From: Chryseobacterium sp. YIM B08800
Lineage (GTDB): Bacteria; Bacteroidota; Bacteroidia; Flavobacteriales; Weeksellaceae
Reading direction: 5' to 3'
NCBI RefSeq assembly: GCF_026163565.1
Contig: NZ_JAPDKN010000016.1
Coordinates: 1-64,000, forward strand
DNA: 64,000 nucleotides
Below are positions 32,238-40,504 of this stretch, piece by piece; position 1 is the stretch's first letter; each line of letters opens with the position of its first letter. The notes under the pieces are model-generated. The model had not been told where the DNA came from. It saw only the letters and a list, made by a program, of their open reading frames with translations, and did no database searches. The position numbers and the translations under genes were made by a program.

Positions 32238-32981
32238 ATGAAAAAACTTTTATTTTTCTGTGTTGCTTTCTTATCGTTTTTAATGAATGCTCAGGAAAGC
32301 GAAATGCAGTTTAAGAAAATTATTAAACTAAATGATTTAGCTGTAGAGAATCTAGATAATAGACCTAAATTAGATTCTATTTTAGCTGAAATCACAATAA
32401 TAAGAGATGTTGCTGCTAATGATGAAGTTTTACAAAAATCAAAAGATGCAATAAAAACTATCATAGAATACAATCAAATAAAAGACGCAATTGTTCCTGC
32501 AAATGATTTCAGCATTCTTACATCCCAGGATTTAAAAGAATTTGATTATAGATATGATAAGTTTGATAAAAAGTATATCATAAACCCAATGAGGAAGGGT
32601 GAAATTTATCCTTATTTAGTTTTAACAGATTCAGGTGTTTATTTAAGATTTGTAAATATCTATAAGAAAAACAGCTTTATATTTTGGAATAAAGCAAGAT
32701 TTTTATACGATGGAAAAACGTTTGAATACACGGATGAAAGTACAAGAACTAGTAGTTCATCATCATACAATAGGTATTTAGGAACTACAACTTCGGTTAC
32801 TGAAGAATCGGATGTTTTTTGTACTAAAGAAATGATTGCTTTTTTAAGGGAAATAACTACAGCAACAACGGTCGAAGGAAGACTTCAGGGAAAAAATAAT
32901 TATTACGATTACACAATAGGAGAAAAAACAAAACTCCGTATTGCAAAAGTTTTAGAACTTTACGACAAACTCAAAAAATAA
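32238..32981 (+). CDS. Secreted hypothetical protein (cargo)
   Basis: 247 residues. The signal peptide MKKLLFFCVAFLSFLMNAQ is of the Bacteroidota type, with QE after cleavage. The mature part is helical then beta-rich with a Ser/Thr-rich segment. No known family. An exported protein in an insulated prophage block is a lysogenic conversion candidate. Confidence 0.7.
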   Translation: MKKLLFFCVAFLSFLMNAQESEMQFKKIIKLNDLAVENLDNRPKLDSILAEITIIRDVAANDEVLQKSKDAIKTIIEYNQIKDAIVPANDFSILTSQDLKEFDYRYDKFDKKYIINPMRKGEIYPYLVLTDSGVYLRFVNIYKKNSFIFWNKARFLYDGKTFEYTDESTRTSSSSSYNRYLGTTTSVTEESDVFCTKEMIAFLREITTATTVEGRLQGKNNYYDYTIGEKTKLRIAKVLELYDKLKK

Positions 32982-33004
32982 TTTATAAATAATCTACAAT
33001 AAAT

Positions 33005-33034
33005 TTTGTGGATTATTTTTTTTACCTACATTTG
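33005..33034 (+). promoter_or_regulatory. Host-type promoter of the leader RNA
   Basis: TTTG (33005-33008), 18 nt, then TACATTTG (33027-33034): both host elements at a plausible spacing, unlike the TGTCC promoters. Transcription would start near 33040 at the base of the leader structure. Confidence 0.65.
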
Positions 33035-33223
33035 TAGAGCTAAACTCAATTGACCTGAAGAAGTCTTTAAAAAATCTTCACAACATTTTTACGAAAAAAT
33101 ATTAAGACATAGGTCTTGATGAGTATTGGAAATCTTCTTCGGACGATTGGGTTTAGCGACTGCCAAGAAAATCAAGGCTTTTTTTCTTGGTTTATTTAGA
33201 AATAACTTTTAAATAAATATAAA
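33035..33223 (+). ncRNA. Structured leader RNA with alternative pairings
   Basis: About 180 nt without a reading frame. GCTAAACTCAAT (33039-33050) pairs with ATTGGGTTTAGC (33146-33157) over 12 bp (one G-U). The same 33146-33157 segment is complementary over 11 nt to GCTAAACCCAA (33226-33236) at the start codon of the next gene. AAGAC/GTCTT and GAAGA/TCTTC form inner hairpins; CCAAGAAAA/TTTTCTTGG (33163-33190) forms a third. A cis-regulatory switch or a free small RNA. Confidence 0.55.
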
Positions 33224-33517
33224 ATGCTAAACCCAAATTTAAAGTCTAAAAACCAAAGACAAAGTAAGTTTTTAGGCAACCGAAGAAGAAGATTGTTAAA
33301 CAGAATTTTCGTTCCGGTACTTCCGGCAAATGCTGATCTCAGTGTAAAACAAAAAACAGATATTTTCTGTAAAACTTTTGCAGGAGTTTTTCATGTGAAA
33401 TACAAATCTCAGGAAACAGGAAGATTTGCCCAAGGATTTGGTGCGACGCTTGAAATCGCTTTTACCAATATGCATAATCATTTTAACGAAAAATACCAGA
33501 GCTATGTCGGAGCATAA
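33224..33517 (+). CDS. Small basic protein behind the leader RNA
   Basis: 97 residues. The N-terminus is very basic (KSKNQRQSKFLGNRRRRLLN), suited to RNA or DNA binding; the rest is mixed. Its first codons are complementary to the leader RNA. It overlaps the next gene by 14 bp. Function unknown; autoregulation through the leader is possible. Confidence 0.62.
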   Translation: MLNPNLKSKNQRQSKFLGNRRRRLLNRIFVPVLPANADLSVKQKTDIFCKTFAGVFHVKYKSQETGRFAQGFGATLEIAFTNMHNHFNEKYQSYVGA

Positions 33518-33794
33518 ACTTACAGAAACCTACGGCTACAAAATATGCATTCTGCTTTCTTTTATGCAGGATAGAGCCGGTGCGAATAAAAATTTTGTCG
33601 ACAGAATAATGACAATTAAAAGACAGGTAAGAATTGGCGACCCGATTGATGATGACGACCAATTATTTTTCAGTGATATTTTGGATGATGTCATCAGGAT
33701 TGCAGACTTAGGCGAAAAACATGAAGATTTCGGTAAATTTCTTTACACACATGCCGATATCGATGCGTATCTTCCCACAAAGAATAATAACTAA
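33504..33794 (+). CDS. Small hypothetical protein
   Basis: 96 residues from ATG 33504 (MSEHKLTETYGYKIC); the longer frame from 33426 lies inside the previous gene. Helical, acidic C-terminus. A terminator that overlaps promoter E follows. Confidence 0.62.
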   Translation: MSEHKLTETYGYKICILLSFMQDRAGANKNFVDRIMTIKRQVRIGDPIDDDDQLFFSDILDDVIRIADLGEKHEDFGKFLYTHADIDAYLPTKNNN

Positions 33795-33818
33795 CTAACT
33801 AACTTTTTTATATTGACG

Positions 33819-33860
33819 CCCCGATGTCCTTTTATTAGGATATCGGGGTTTTTATTTTTG
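33819..33860 (+). promoter_or_regulatory. Late promoter E overlapping a terminator
   Basis: TGTCC (33825-33829, followed by TTTT), exactly 23 nt, then TATTTTTG (33853-33860). CCCCGATGTCC and GGATATCGGGG form an 11-bp hairpin, so the TGTCC itself is in the terminator stem and the promoter box in its T-run. Further TGTCC copies lie downstream. The next gene starts 49 bp after the box. Confidence 0.72.
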
Positions 33861-33909
33861 TTCTGCAGTTGTCCATCAATGTCCGGCAATTGTCTAACAT
33901 TATAATGCT

Positions 33910-34221
33910 ATGATTGACTATAAGGAAGAAATGATCACTGTTTTCTGTCGATATTTTGCCCCAATTGGCGAAATGGAGGACAAAAAAAATATGTCAACCA
34001 CTGAAATAGACTTTCTTTTTCGGGGCATCATCCCCAATCTGCCAACCTCCGAGCATGATGTTTACGAGCTGATGAAAGAACTTGGTTTTGACCAGGAAAA
34101 AGTAATTGTTTACGAGACCAAAGTAATTACAGAAGAAAACCTGAGCAAAGGAATTCAGGAAGAAGTTGATATGATTCCCGTTGGTCAAATTTTTAAATGG
34201 ATCGTTTTTGAAAAAGATTAA
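33910..34221 (+). CDS. Hypothetical late protein
   Basis: 103 residues, acidic, mixed. First gene of the promoter E unit; 2 bp before the next gene. Probably tail related by position. Confidence 0.65.
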   Translation: MIDYKEEMITVFCRYFAPIGEMEDKKNMSTTEIDFLFRGIIPNLPTSEHDVYELMKELGFDQEKVIVYETKVITEENLSKGIQEEVDMIPVGQIFKWIVFEKD

Positions 34222-34223
34222 AT

Positions 34224-34688
34224 ATGGCACGTACATTCAACGATAAGCAAATCGGAATTCAGGCATCCGGAAGATTAACGGCTGCTTTGCGAGGTAAAAC
34301 CCGTGGCTTTGCCAATCATTATAATGGTACATCAAGAGACAAATCACTTAAGGATGCAAGTGCAGTTCCTCGTTTTAAAAATTATGGTTTGGTGCGAAAT
34401 GGAAATCGAAGTACTTATCTGCGCGCTATTTCTTTAAAGATGTCAAAACACGGTTACATCCGTCATTATGGTGTTGATATTTCCAGGAGCGCAGGAAGCA
34501 GAACCATAAAAGGTACAACCTATCACTTTAGAAATCACATGATGAAACAGCCTGCAAAACCATTTTTGGACGAAGTGCTTAGAAGGTCTGGAGTATTAAA
34601 TTTCGTTTCTGAAAAAATCGCCGAAGCAAGAGGCGAAGAAATCGCTCAGAACATGGCAGTTTCTATTTCAAATTTCCAACGACAGTAA
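34224..34688 (+). CDS. Tail-completion/neck-like protein
   Basis: 154 residues, basic, with a segment of Gly-flanked beta (HYGVDISRSAGSRTIKGTTY) and a C-terminal helix. Position just before the tape measure and the size suit a neck or tail-completion protein; family not certain. Confidence 0.6.
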   Translation: MARTFNDKQIGIQASGRLTAALRGKTRGFANHYNGTSRDKSLKDASAVPRFKNYGLVRNGNRSTYLRAISLKMSKHGYIRHYGVDISRSAGSRTIKGTTYHFRNHMMKQPAKPFLDEVLRRSGVLNFVSEKIAEARGEEIAQNMAVSISNFQRQ

Positions 34689-34724
34689 TGTCCTTTTTTG
34701 AGCGACTGAACAATTCCATTTTTG
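34689..34724 (+). promoter_or_regulatory. Late promoter F
   Basis: TGTCC (34689-34693, followed by TTTT), exactly 23 nt, then CATTTTTG (34717-34724). The tape-measure ATG is 15 bp after the box. It also begins right at the stop codon of the previous gene. Confidence 0.68.
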
Positions 34725-34739
34725 GTAAAATTTTTATCA

Positions 34740-37700
34740 ATGGCTGGAAGAAGCGTTCAATCGAATGTCGTTATCAGGATCAATGACCGTGAAATCACAA
34801 ATTCATACCGAGGCATCGGCGCAGAAGTCAGTAGACTTCAGCGTGAACTTCGAGGAATGACCGTTGGTTCTGAAGAATATATCAGAACATCTCAACAATT
34901 GCGTACTGTGCGTGCGAGGTTTCAAGAAGTGAGAGATGAGATCAATGGAACTCGTAGAGATACAGAATCACTTTTTCAAATTTTTGCAGGAAATGTTGCT
35001 GCAAACTTCTTTGAAAACGCCACATCCAAAGCAATGGAATGGGGGCAACAGCTGGCAAAAAGAGTTGAAGACTTAGTCAAAATAAAATCTGCATTGTCTA
35101 CACTCGATTCAGACCTTAAAGGCGCTGATCTTAATAAAGCTACAGCATCAGTTCAGGCAATAGTAGATACTTACGAGAAATCAGCAGAAGAAATTCAAAG
35201 TGCTATAAAAGGCATGAACGTCTTAACCGGTGATACCGAAAAATCTCTAAAATTAATTGTTGACGGTTTTGATTCCGGTGCCGATGCTTCCGGAGAAATG
35301 CTTGCGCAGATTAAAGAATATGCTCCGATGATGAAGGATGCTAAAGTCTCTGCAGAACAGATGATGGCAATCATTGCACAGACTGAAAAGATGGGCGTTT
35401 ATGATGATAAAGGTATCGATGTTGTCAAAGAAGGAATGCTTCGAGTGCGTGAAGGTACTAAAGGAACAAAAGATGCTATGCGTGCTTTGGGAATTGATGT
35501 TGATGCCACTTACAAAAAAATTGCAGCGGGAACTATTTCCTATTTTGATGTTTTACAAACGGTTTCTGCAAAAATTGCTGATGTTGGAGCGGACAGTCGT
35601 ATAACCGGAACTGCGATTGCCGATATTTTCGGAGGTCCCGGAGAAGATGCAGGATATCAGTATTTATCACAACTGAAAGATATTAATACCAATCTTGATA
35701 CATTAGTTGTAAGCACAAATGAAACAGCAATTGCCAAAAAAGCTGAATTTGAAGCAAACGAAAAGCTCAATAATATTTGGGTAAATCTTACAGGAACAGC
35801 TTCTGTACTGAGTATAGCCTATTCAAAAGTAAAATCTGCATTGGCAGATATGCTTTCTATAATTTTCGACTTGGAAAACGAGGATCCTTCTGAAGAATAT
35901 TTAAGAATGGCTCAGAAACTTCGACATCTTAAAGAAACGATACTTGCAGTAATTGCGGTAATGGCAAGTTACCGTGCTGGTTTAGTCCTTACGACTTTAC
36001 TTACCCGTGGAGCATGGCAACAGACTTTACTTTACAATGCAGTACAAAAAGCAAAAGTAATAGGAGAGACAGTTGCAAGAGCATCTACATTACTATATGC
36101 AGCTGCGAAAGCTATACTTACTGGTAATATAGCGAGAGCGACGGCAGCTATGCGTGTTTTCAATACAACAACAAAGCTCAATCCTTTAGGTTTTTTATTA
36201 TCTCTTTTGACAGCCGCAGTTGCAGCTTTTGTCATTTTCAGAAACAGGGTAAAAGAAGCGCGTGAAGAAATTGCTGTTCTGAGCCGTGAGCAAAGGCTGA
36301 ATATGGAAATGCAGAAAGGCATGAGTAAGCAGGTTTTGCAGGATGTACAGGAACTTAAAAGAAAAATTGATCCTTTAATTAAAACATTAAATGATCAAAA
36401 TAAAACCTTACAGCAAAGAAAAGATGCTTATGAACAATTAGTGAAAATTGCACCTGAATTCAGAGGAACTGTTGACAAAGAATACTATGCAACTTTGAAA
36501 CTTAGTGAAGCGTATGGAACTTTGATTAACAGAATTACCAATCTAGCTAAAAAAAGAGCGCTTGAATCTTTAACATCTGAGAAACAATCAGCTTTAATCC
36601 GTGAAGAAGCTAAAATGGATATGTTAGCTTCTGAAAGAGAGGAAAATATCTATAAAATGACAGGTGTTTTTCCTGGTAAAACTTGGATTAAAGATCCTGA
36701 TTTTAAACAATTGTCAGTAGTTGAAAGTAATGTGTTAGCAAACAGAAATAAAGTTTTGACTCTACAAATATCCGCATCTTCAAAAAAAGCTGAAAGCCTT
36801 CAAAAAGACATAGATGATTTGAACAGTACAATCGAAAAAAGATATGCTAATGTTTTTGATGACGATAAAAAGAAGGGAGGTTCTAAAGATTTCGATTTTG
36901 ATAAGGCAGCTGAAGATGAAAAGAAGAAAAAACAGGCAGAAAAAGACCGATTGAAAGCAGAAAAAGACCGTAAAAAGGAGCTTGAAGAGATTGAGAAAGC
37001 AGAAAAGGAATCTCACGAAAGATTAATAAAACTTCAGGAAGAATATCAAACTTCAAAATCAGAAGTTATTGAGGATGAATTTCAGAAAGAAACTCAAAAA
37101 GAAGTAGACAGACGAAATCAGGAAGAAGCAAATTTTGAAAAACAAATTGTTGAACTTCAAAATCGAAAAGAGAAATCAAAATCTAAATCTGAGAAAGTTG
37201 ATATTGATAAATCAATCGATCTTGTCAATAAAATTAACGAGCAGAAAGAGGAAGAGCATAAGCAAAAAATGTTGGCAATCCAGCAAAAATACGATGCGAA
37301 ATTAATTCAGGATTTTATTGAAAATCAACAAAAAGTCAATAATGAAAAACGTGTAATTCGTGAACAAGAAATCAATGAGATAACCACTTACGAAGATTTT
37401 AAACAAAAATTATCGCAAAAAGGATTTCTTAAATTATCTGATGCCGAATTAAATGGTGTTAAAAATCTAGAAGACGCTAAAAAAGCTTTAAGGAGAAAGG
37501 CAGATCAGGAACTTTTAAAAGCTCAGTTAATTACTCTTCAGAAAACAAAAGAGATGCTTACATCTCAATTGGAATTTGTTTCTGGAGATTTAAAGAAGCA
37601 GATGCTTCAGGATTTAGCCAAAGTCAGTGAAGAAATAGCAAAAATTGTTGGTGATCTTCAGGGGACTTCGGGAGATCTTAAAAATCCTAAAGAAGAAATT

Positions 37701-38618
37701 GACATCTTAGGTTTTACAGCAAAGCAATGGGATGATGTATTTAACAACTTAGAAAATTTATCTGGTGCAATTGCTGGAATTGGAACTGCTTTTCAAGCCC
37801 TAGGAAATGCTGCTACGATGTATGGCGATTTACAAAGAGCTTTGGGGGAAAGAGAGCTTAAAAGTTTTACAAAAATTCAAGATTCTAAAAAGAATGAACT
37901 AGACAAAAAATTAGCATTAGGATTAATTTCTCAGGAAAATTACACTAAAGAAACAGAACTTCTAGATGCTCAACTTGCAAACAAACAAGCGGAAATTGAA
38001 TATAAGCAAGCAAAAGCAGATAAAATGTCTAAACTTTTCTCCGCTGTAGGCGCAACTGCTTTAGGTGTTGCCAATGCCCTCTCAATGGGACTACCTGGTA
38101 TAGCAATTGCTGCAATTGTAGGTGCGTTAGGAGCAATACAAATTGCAACAATCGCAGCACAACCACTTCCCGAACTACAATCTTACGCTGATGGAGGTTT
38201 TTTTGAGGGTTATACAGGTGAAAGCAATCTTCCCATTGACGAAACCGGAGAAAGACCTGTAGGATTAGTAAAATTACACCGCCGAGAATGGACGGCACCT
38301 AGATGGATGACTGAACACCCCGTAATTTCTAAAGATATACAACGTCTTGAATTTATGCGAGCCAACAAAATAACAAGTTTGGCAGAAGGTGGTTATCCTG
38401 AAAAAAACACGACAGCTTCTTCCACTTCTAGTGCGTCAAGTTCTTCAGAAAATTCTACAGCATTTTATGCAATTGCAACAAAACTTCTCAATATTCTTCA
38501 AAAAATAGACGACGATGGCGGTTTAGAAGCTTTCATCGTAGAAAATCCTGCTAATGAGAAGAAAATGCGAAGAATGGTAAAAAACAGAGAAAATTTAGAA
38601 AATAAAAACAAAAGATAA
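34740..38618 (+). CDS. Tail tape measure protein
   Basis: 1292 residues from ATG 34740. A long helical protein with coiled coils, a hydrophobic region at about 400-510, a Lys/Glu-rich stretch near 730-830 and a C-terminal segment with YADGGFFEGYTGES typical of tape measures. Its length sets tail length, and its size suggests a long-tailed phage. It begins the promoter F unit. Confidence 0.9.
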   Translation: MAGRSVQSNVVIRINDREITNSYRGIGAEVSRLQRELRGMTVGSEEYIRTSQQLRTVRARFQEVRDEINGTRRDTESLFQIFAGNVAANFFENATSKAMEWGQQLAKRVEDLVKIKSALSTLDSDLKGADLNKATASVQAIVDTYEKSAEEIQSAIKGMNVLTGDTEKSLKLIVDGFDSGADASGEMLAQIKEYAPMMKDAKVSAEQMMAIIAQTEKMGVYDDKGIDVVKEGMLRVREGTKGTKDAMRALGIDVDATYKKIAAGTISYFDVLQTVSAKIADVGADSRITGTAIADIFGGPGEDAGYQYLSQLKDINTNLDTLVVSTNETAIAKKAEFEANEKLNNIWVNLTGTASVLSIAYSKVKSALADMLSIIFDLENEDPSEEYLRMAQKLRHLKETILAVIAVMASYRAGLVLTTLLTRGAWQQTLLYNAVQKAKVIGETVARASTLLYAAAKAILTGNIARATAAMRVFNTTTKLNPLGFLLSLLTAAVAAFVIFRNRVKEAREEIAVLSREQRLNMEMQKGMSKQVLQDVQELKRKIDPLIKTLNDQNKTLQQRKDAYEQLVKIAPEFRGTVDKEYYATLKLSEAYGTLINRITNLAKKRALESLTSEKQSALIREEAKMDMLASEREENIYKMTGVFPGKTWIKDPDFKQLSVVESNVLANRNKVLTLQISASSKKAESLQKDIDDLNSTIEKRYANVFDDDKKKGGSKDFDFDKAAEDEKKKKQAEKDRLKAEKDRKKELEEIEKAEKESHERLIKLQEEYQTSKSEVIEDEFQKETQKEVDRRNQEEANFEKQIVELQNRKEKSKSKSEKVDIDKSIDLVNKINEQKEEEHKQKMLAIQQKYDAKLIQDFIENQQKVNNEKRVIREQEINEITTYEDFKQKLSQKGFLKLSDAELNGVKNLEDAKKALRRKADQELLKAQLITLQKTKEMLTSQLEFVSGDLKKQMLQDLAKVSEEIAKIVGDLQGTSGDLKNPKEEIDILGFTAKQWDDVFNNLENLSGAIAGIGTAFQALGNAATMYGDLQRALGERELKSFTKIQDSKKNELDKKLALGLISQENYTKETELLDAQLANKQAEIEYKQAKADKMSKLFSAVGATALGVANALSMGLPGIAIAAIVGALGAIQIATIAAQPLPELQSYADGGFFEGYTGESNLPIDETGERPVGLVKLHRREWTAPRWMTEHPVISKDIQRLEFMRANKITSLAEGGYPEKNTTASSTSSASSSSENSTAFYAIATKLLNILQKIDDDGGLEAFIVENPANEKKMRRMVKNRENLENKNKR

Positions 38619-38621
38619 TAT

Positions 38622-40502
38622 ATGATTTTTTCGATAACTCCGACATCGCAGGATGTTTTATATACAGAAGGTTCGGGTCTTGTTCAGGTGCAAAATGTCA
38701 CAATTAATGCTCAGAATTCTACTCCAATTACAGTAGATGTTCAGTACATTAATACTTCAATTGATTGGATAACCGTATTGGTTTCCGGAATTTCAGGCAA
38801 TCAGGCAACAGCAGAAATTTTTGTAGATGCAGACCAACTAACAGGAAGTCAATTTATTGCTAAAGTGTATTTTAAAGATGAAAATCAATTTGGACCAGTT
38901 CATACTATCAATCTGACAAAAACTACTCCGATTGAAAGACTGAAAACAGATAAAGCCAATTATACACTAATATATAATAGAATTAACAATACACTTTCTG
39001 GAGATCTAAATGTCAATATATTACATAATACAAGTTTGGAAAATCTAAACTTTGAAACGACAGGAACTTTATTTTTAGAAAAAAGCACAGTTAATAATTT
39101 TACTTTAGAAGATGATCCGGCATTTCCATTTTCAACAAATTCTGAACTCCCAACATCGGGGACAAAGGTTGTCAATTGCAGACTAAAAAAAAGCAATGCT
39201 AGTATTGCAACATCTTTTAACATAACTATTAATGTAGTCAATACAAATGATATTACCGCAGACTTACCGCTTGTCAATTTTACACAATATCGTCATTTGT
39301 CAGAAACAAAAACTTCTGTTTTAAAATTGACTAATCCTGGAAACGTGGATTTTAATGTGGTTTTTCCTGCTTTTGTAAATGTTTCTCCCACATCAGGAAA
39401 CACTTCTTTAGATTTAACAATAAACACAGAGAATTCGGCTGTTTTAGCAGCACAAAAATATACAGGAGATATTATTATTTCATTTTCAGGTAAAACCTTA
39501 AAAATCCCAGTATCGGTAAATAATATTGATTTTATAGATTTTCCGATCAGCGATTATAATTTTTGCCTTGATGATTTTAAAATGTCGATTCAAAGAATTT
39601 CTGATACCGCTACACGGGTAAGAATTAAATTGTCTATAGAGATTGAATCTGCTGAAGGAAATATAATTATAGAACCGACTTATCAGATAGCTTACTTTAA
39701 CGATCAGGCAACAACAGATATCGGAAGAAAAGTTCATCAACATTTTCCTGTTTTTTCAAAACCTATTTTTGAAAATCCGGGAGTTGAGTTTAATAATGTT
39801 TTTATTTATAAGCCCGCAAATGTCGCCGTTACCATTGAGGAACTAGATGCTAATTATGATGTCGTTTTTACAAAGACGATTTCGGATATTAAACTATTTC
39901 CAGGTAAAAAGCCGAAAATGTTTCCTGTCTTCAGTAATTTAAAACAGAAACGATTTTATGCTGAAACAGGGCATTTATTTAGCTACCTAACAACGGAAGT
40001 GCAGCCATCGGATATTGTTGGCAAAACAGTAACGAACAATCCTTTTTCAGTTGGTGAAATCAATTCTGTTTTTTTTGAAGATCTCCAAAACTTAATAAGT
40101 TTTGGAGATTATAAGCAGATTTTAGGTATCGATTTTCTCAGAATTCCAAAAGGTCATGATCAGATTTTTGTACAGTTTATGAATCAAAATTTAGTTCCTG
40201 AACTTATCGTTTTTAATGGTTTCTTTCAGTTTAATGAAGATTATACTCATAATTATGAAGACGCAGAAGGCTTCAGTGAAAAATACGATAGTAGTGTGAT
40301 TAAAAAAGCAGTTTTGCAAACCGGATATCTATTTAAAGAAGAATCAAAAATGATTGAAGAGCTCTGCAAAAGTCCATTAACATTTATTAAAATAGAAAAT
40401 GATGTTTATGAAAGTTTTCCAATTCCGGGTAAAATGACTTCCCAAAACTCTGAAAGTAATCTTGTGATTTTTGAAATTGAATTTTTAATTGTGATAAAAT
40501 AA
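38622..40502 (+). CDS. Distal tail protein with Ig/BACON-like repeats
   Basis: 626 residues. The first half holds repeated beta domains (for example SIDWITVLVSGISGNQATAE, and PGNVDFNVVFPAFVNVSPTS) that resemble Ig-like or BACON modules common in Bacteroidota phages. The C-terminal half is a separate mixed domain. It lies between the tape measure and the last tail gene, so it is a tail-tip component. Confidence 0.7.
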   Translation: MIFSITPTSQDVLYTEGSGLVQVQNVTINAQNSTPITVDVQYINTSIDWITVLVSGISGNQATAEIFVDADQLTGSQFIAKVYFKDENQFGPVHTINLTKTTPIERLKTDKANYTLIYNRINNTLSGDLNVNILHNTSLENLNFETTGTLFLEKSTVNNFTLEDDPAFPFSTNSELPTSGTKVVNCRLKKSNASIATSFNITINVVNTNDITADLPLVNFTQYRHLSETKTSVLKLTNPGNVDFNVVFPAFVNVSPTSGNTSLDLTINTENSAVLAAQKYTGDIIISFSGKTLKIPVSVNNIDFIDFPISDYNFCLDDFKMSIQRISDTATRVRIKLSIEIESAEGNIIIEPTYQIAYFNDQATTDIGRKVHQHFPVFSKPIFENPGVEFNNVFIYKPANVAVTIEELDANYDVVFTKTISDIKLFPGKKPKMFPVFSNLKQKRFYAETGHLFSYLTTEVQPSDIVGKTVTNNPFSVGEINSVFFEDLQNLISFGDYKQILGIDFLRIPKGHDQIFVQFMNQNLVPELIVFNGFFQFNEDYTHNYEDAEGFSEKYDSSVIKKAVLQTGYLFKEESKMIEELCKSPLTFIKIENDVYESFPIPGKMTSQNSESNLVIFEIEFLIVIK

Positions 40503-40504
40503 CT

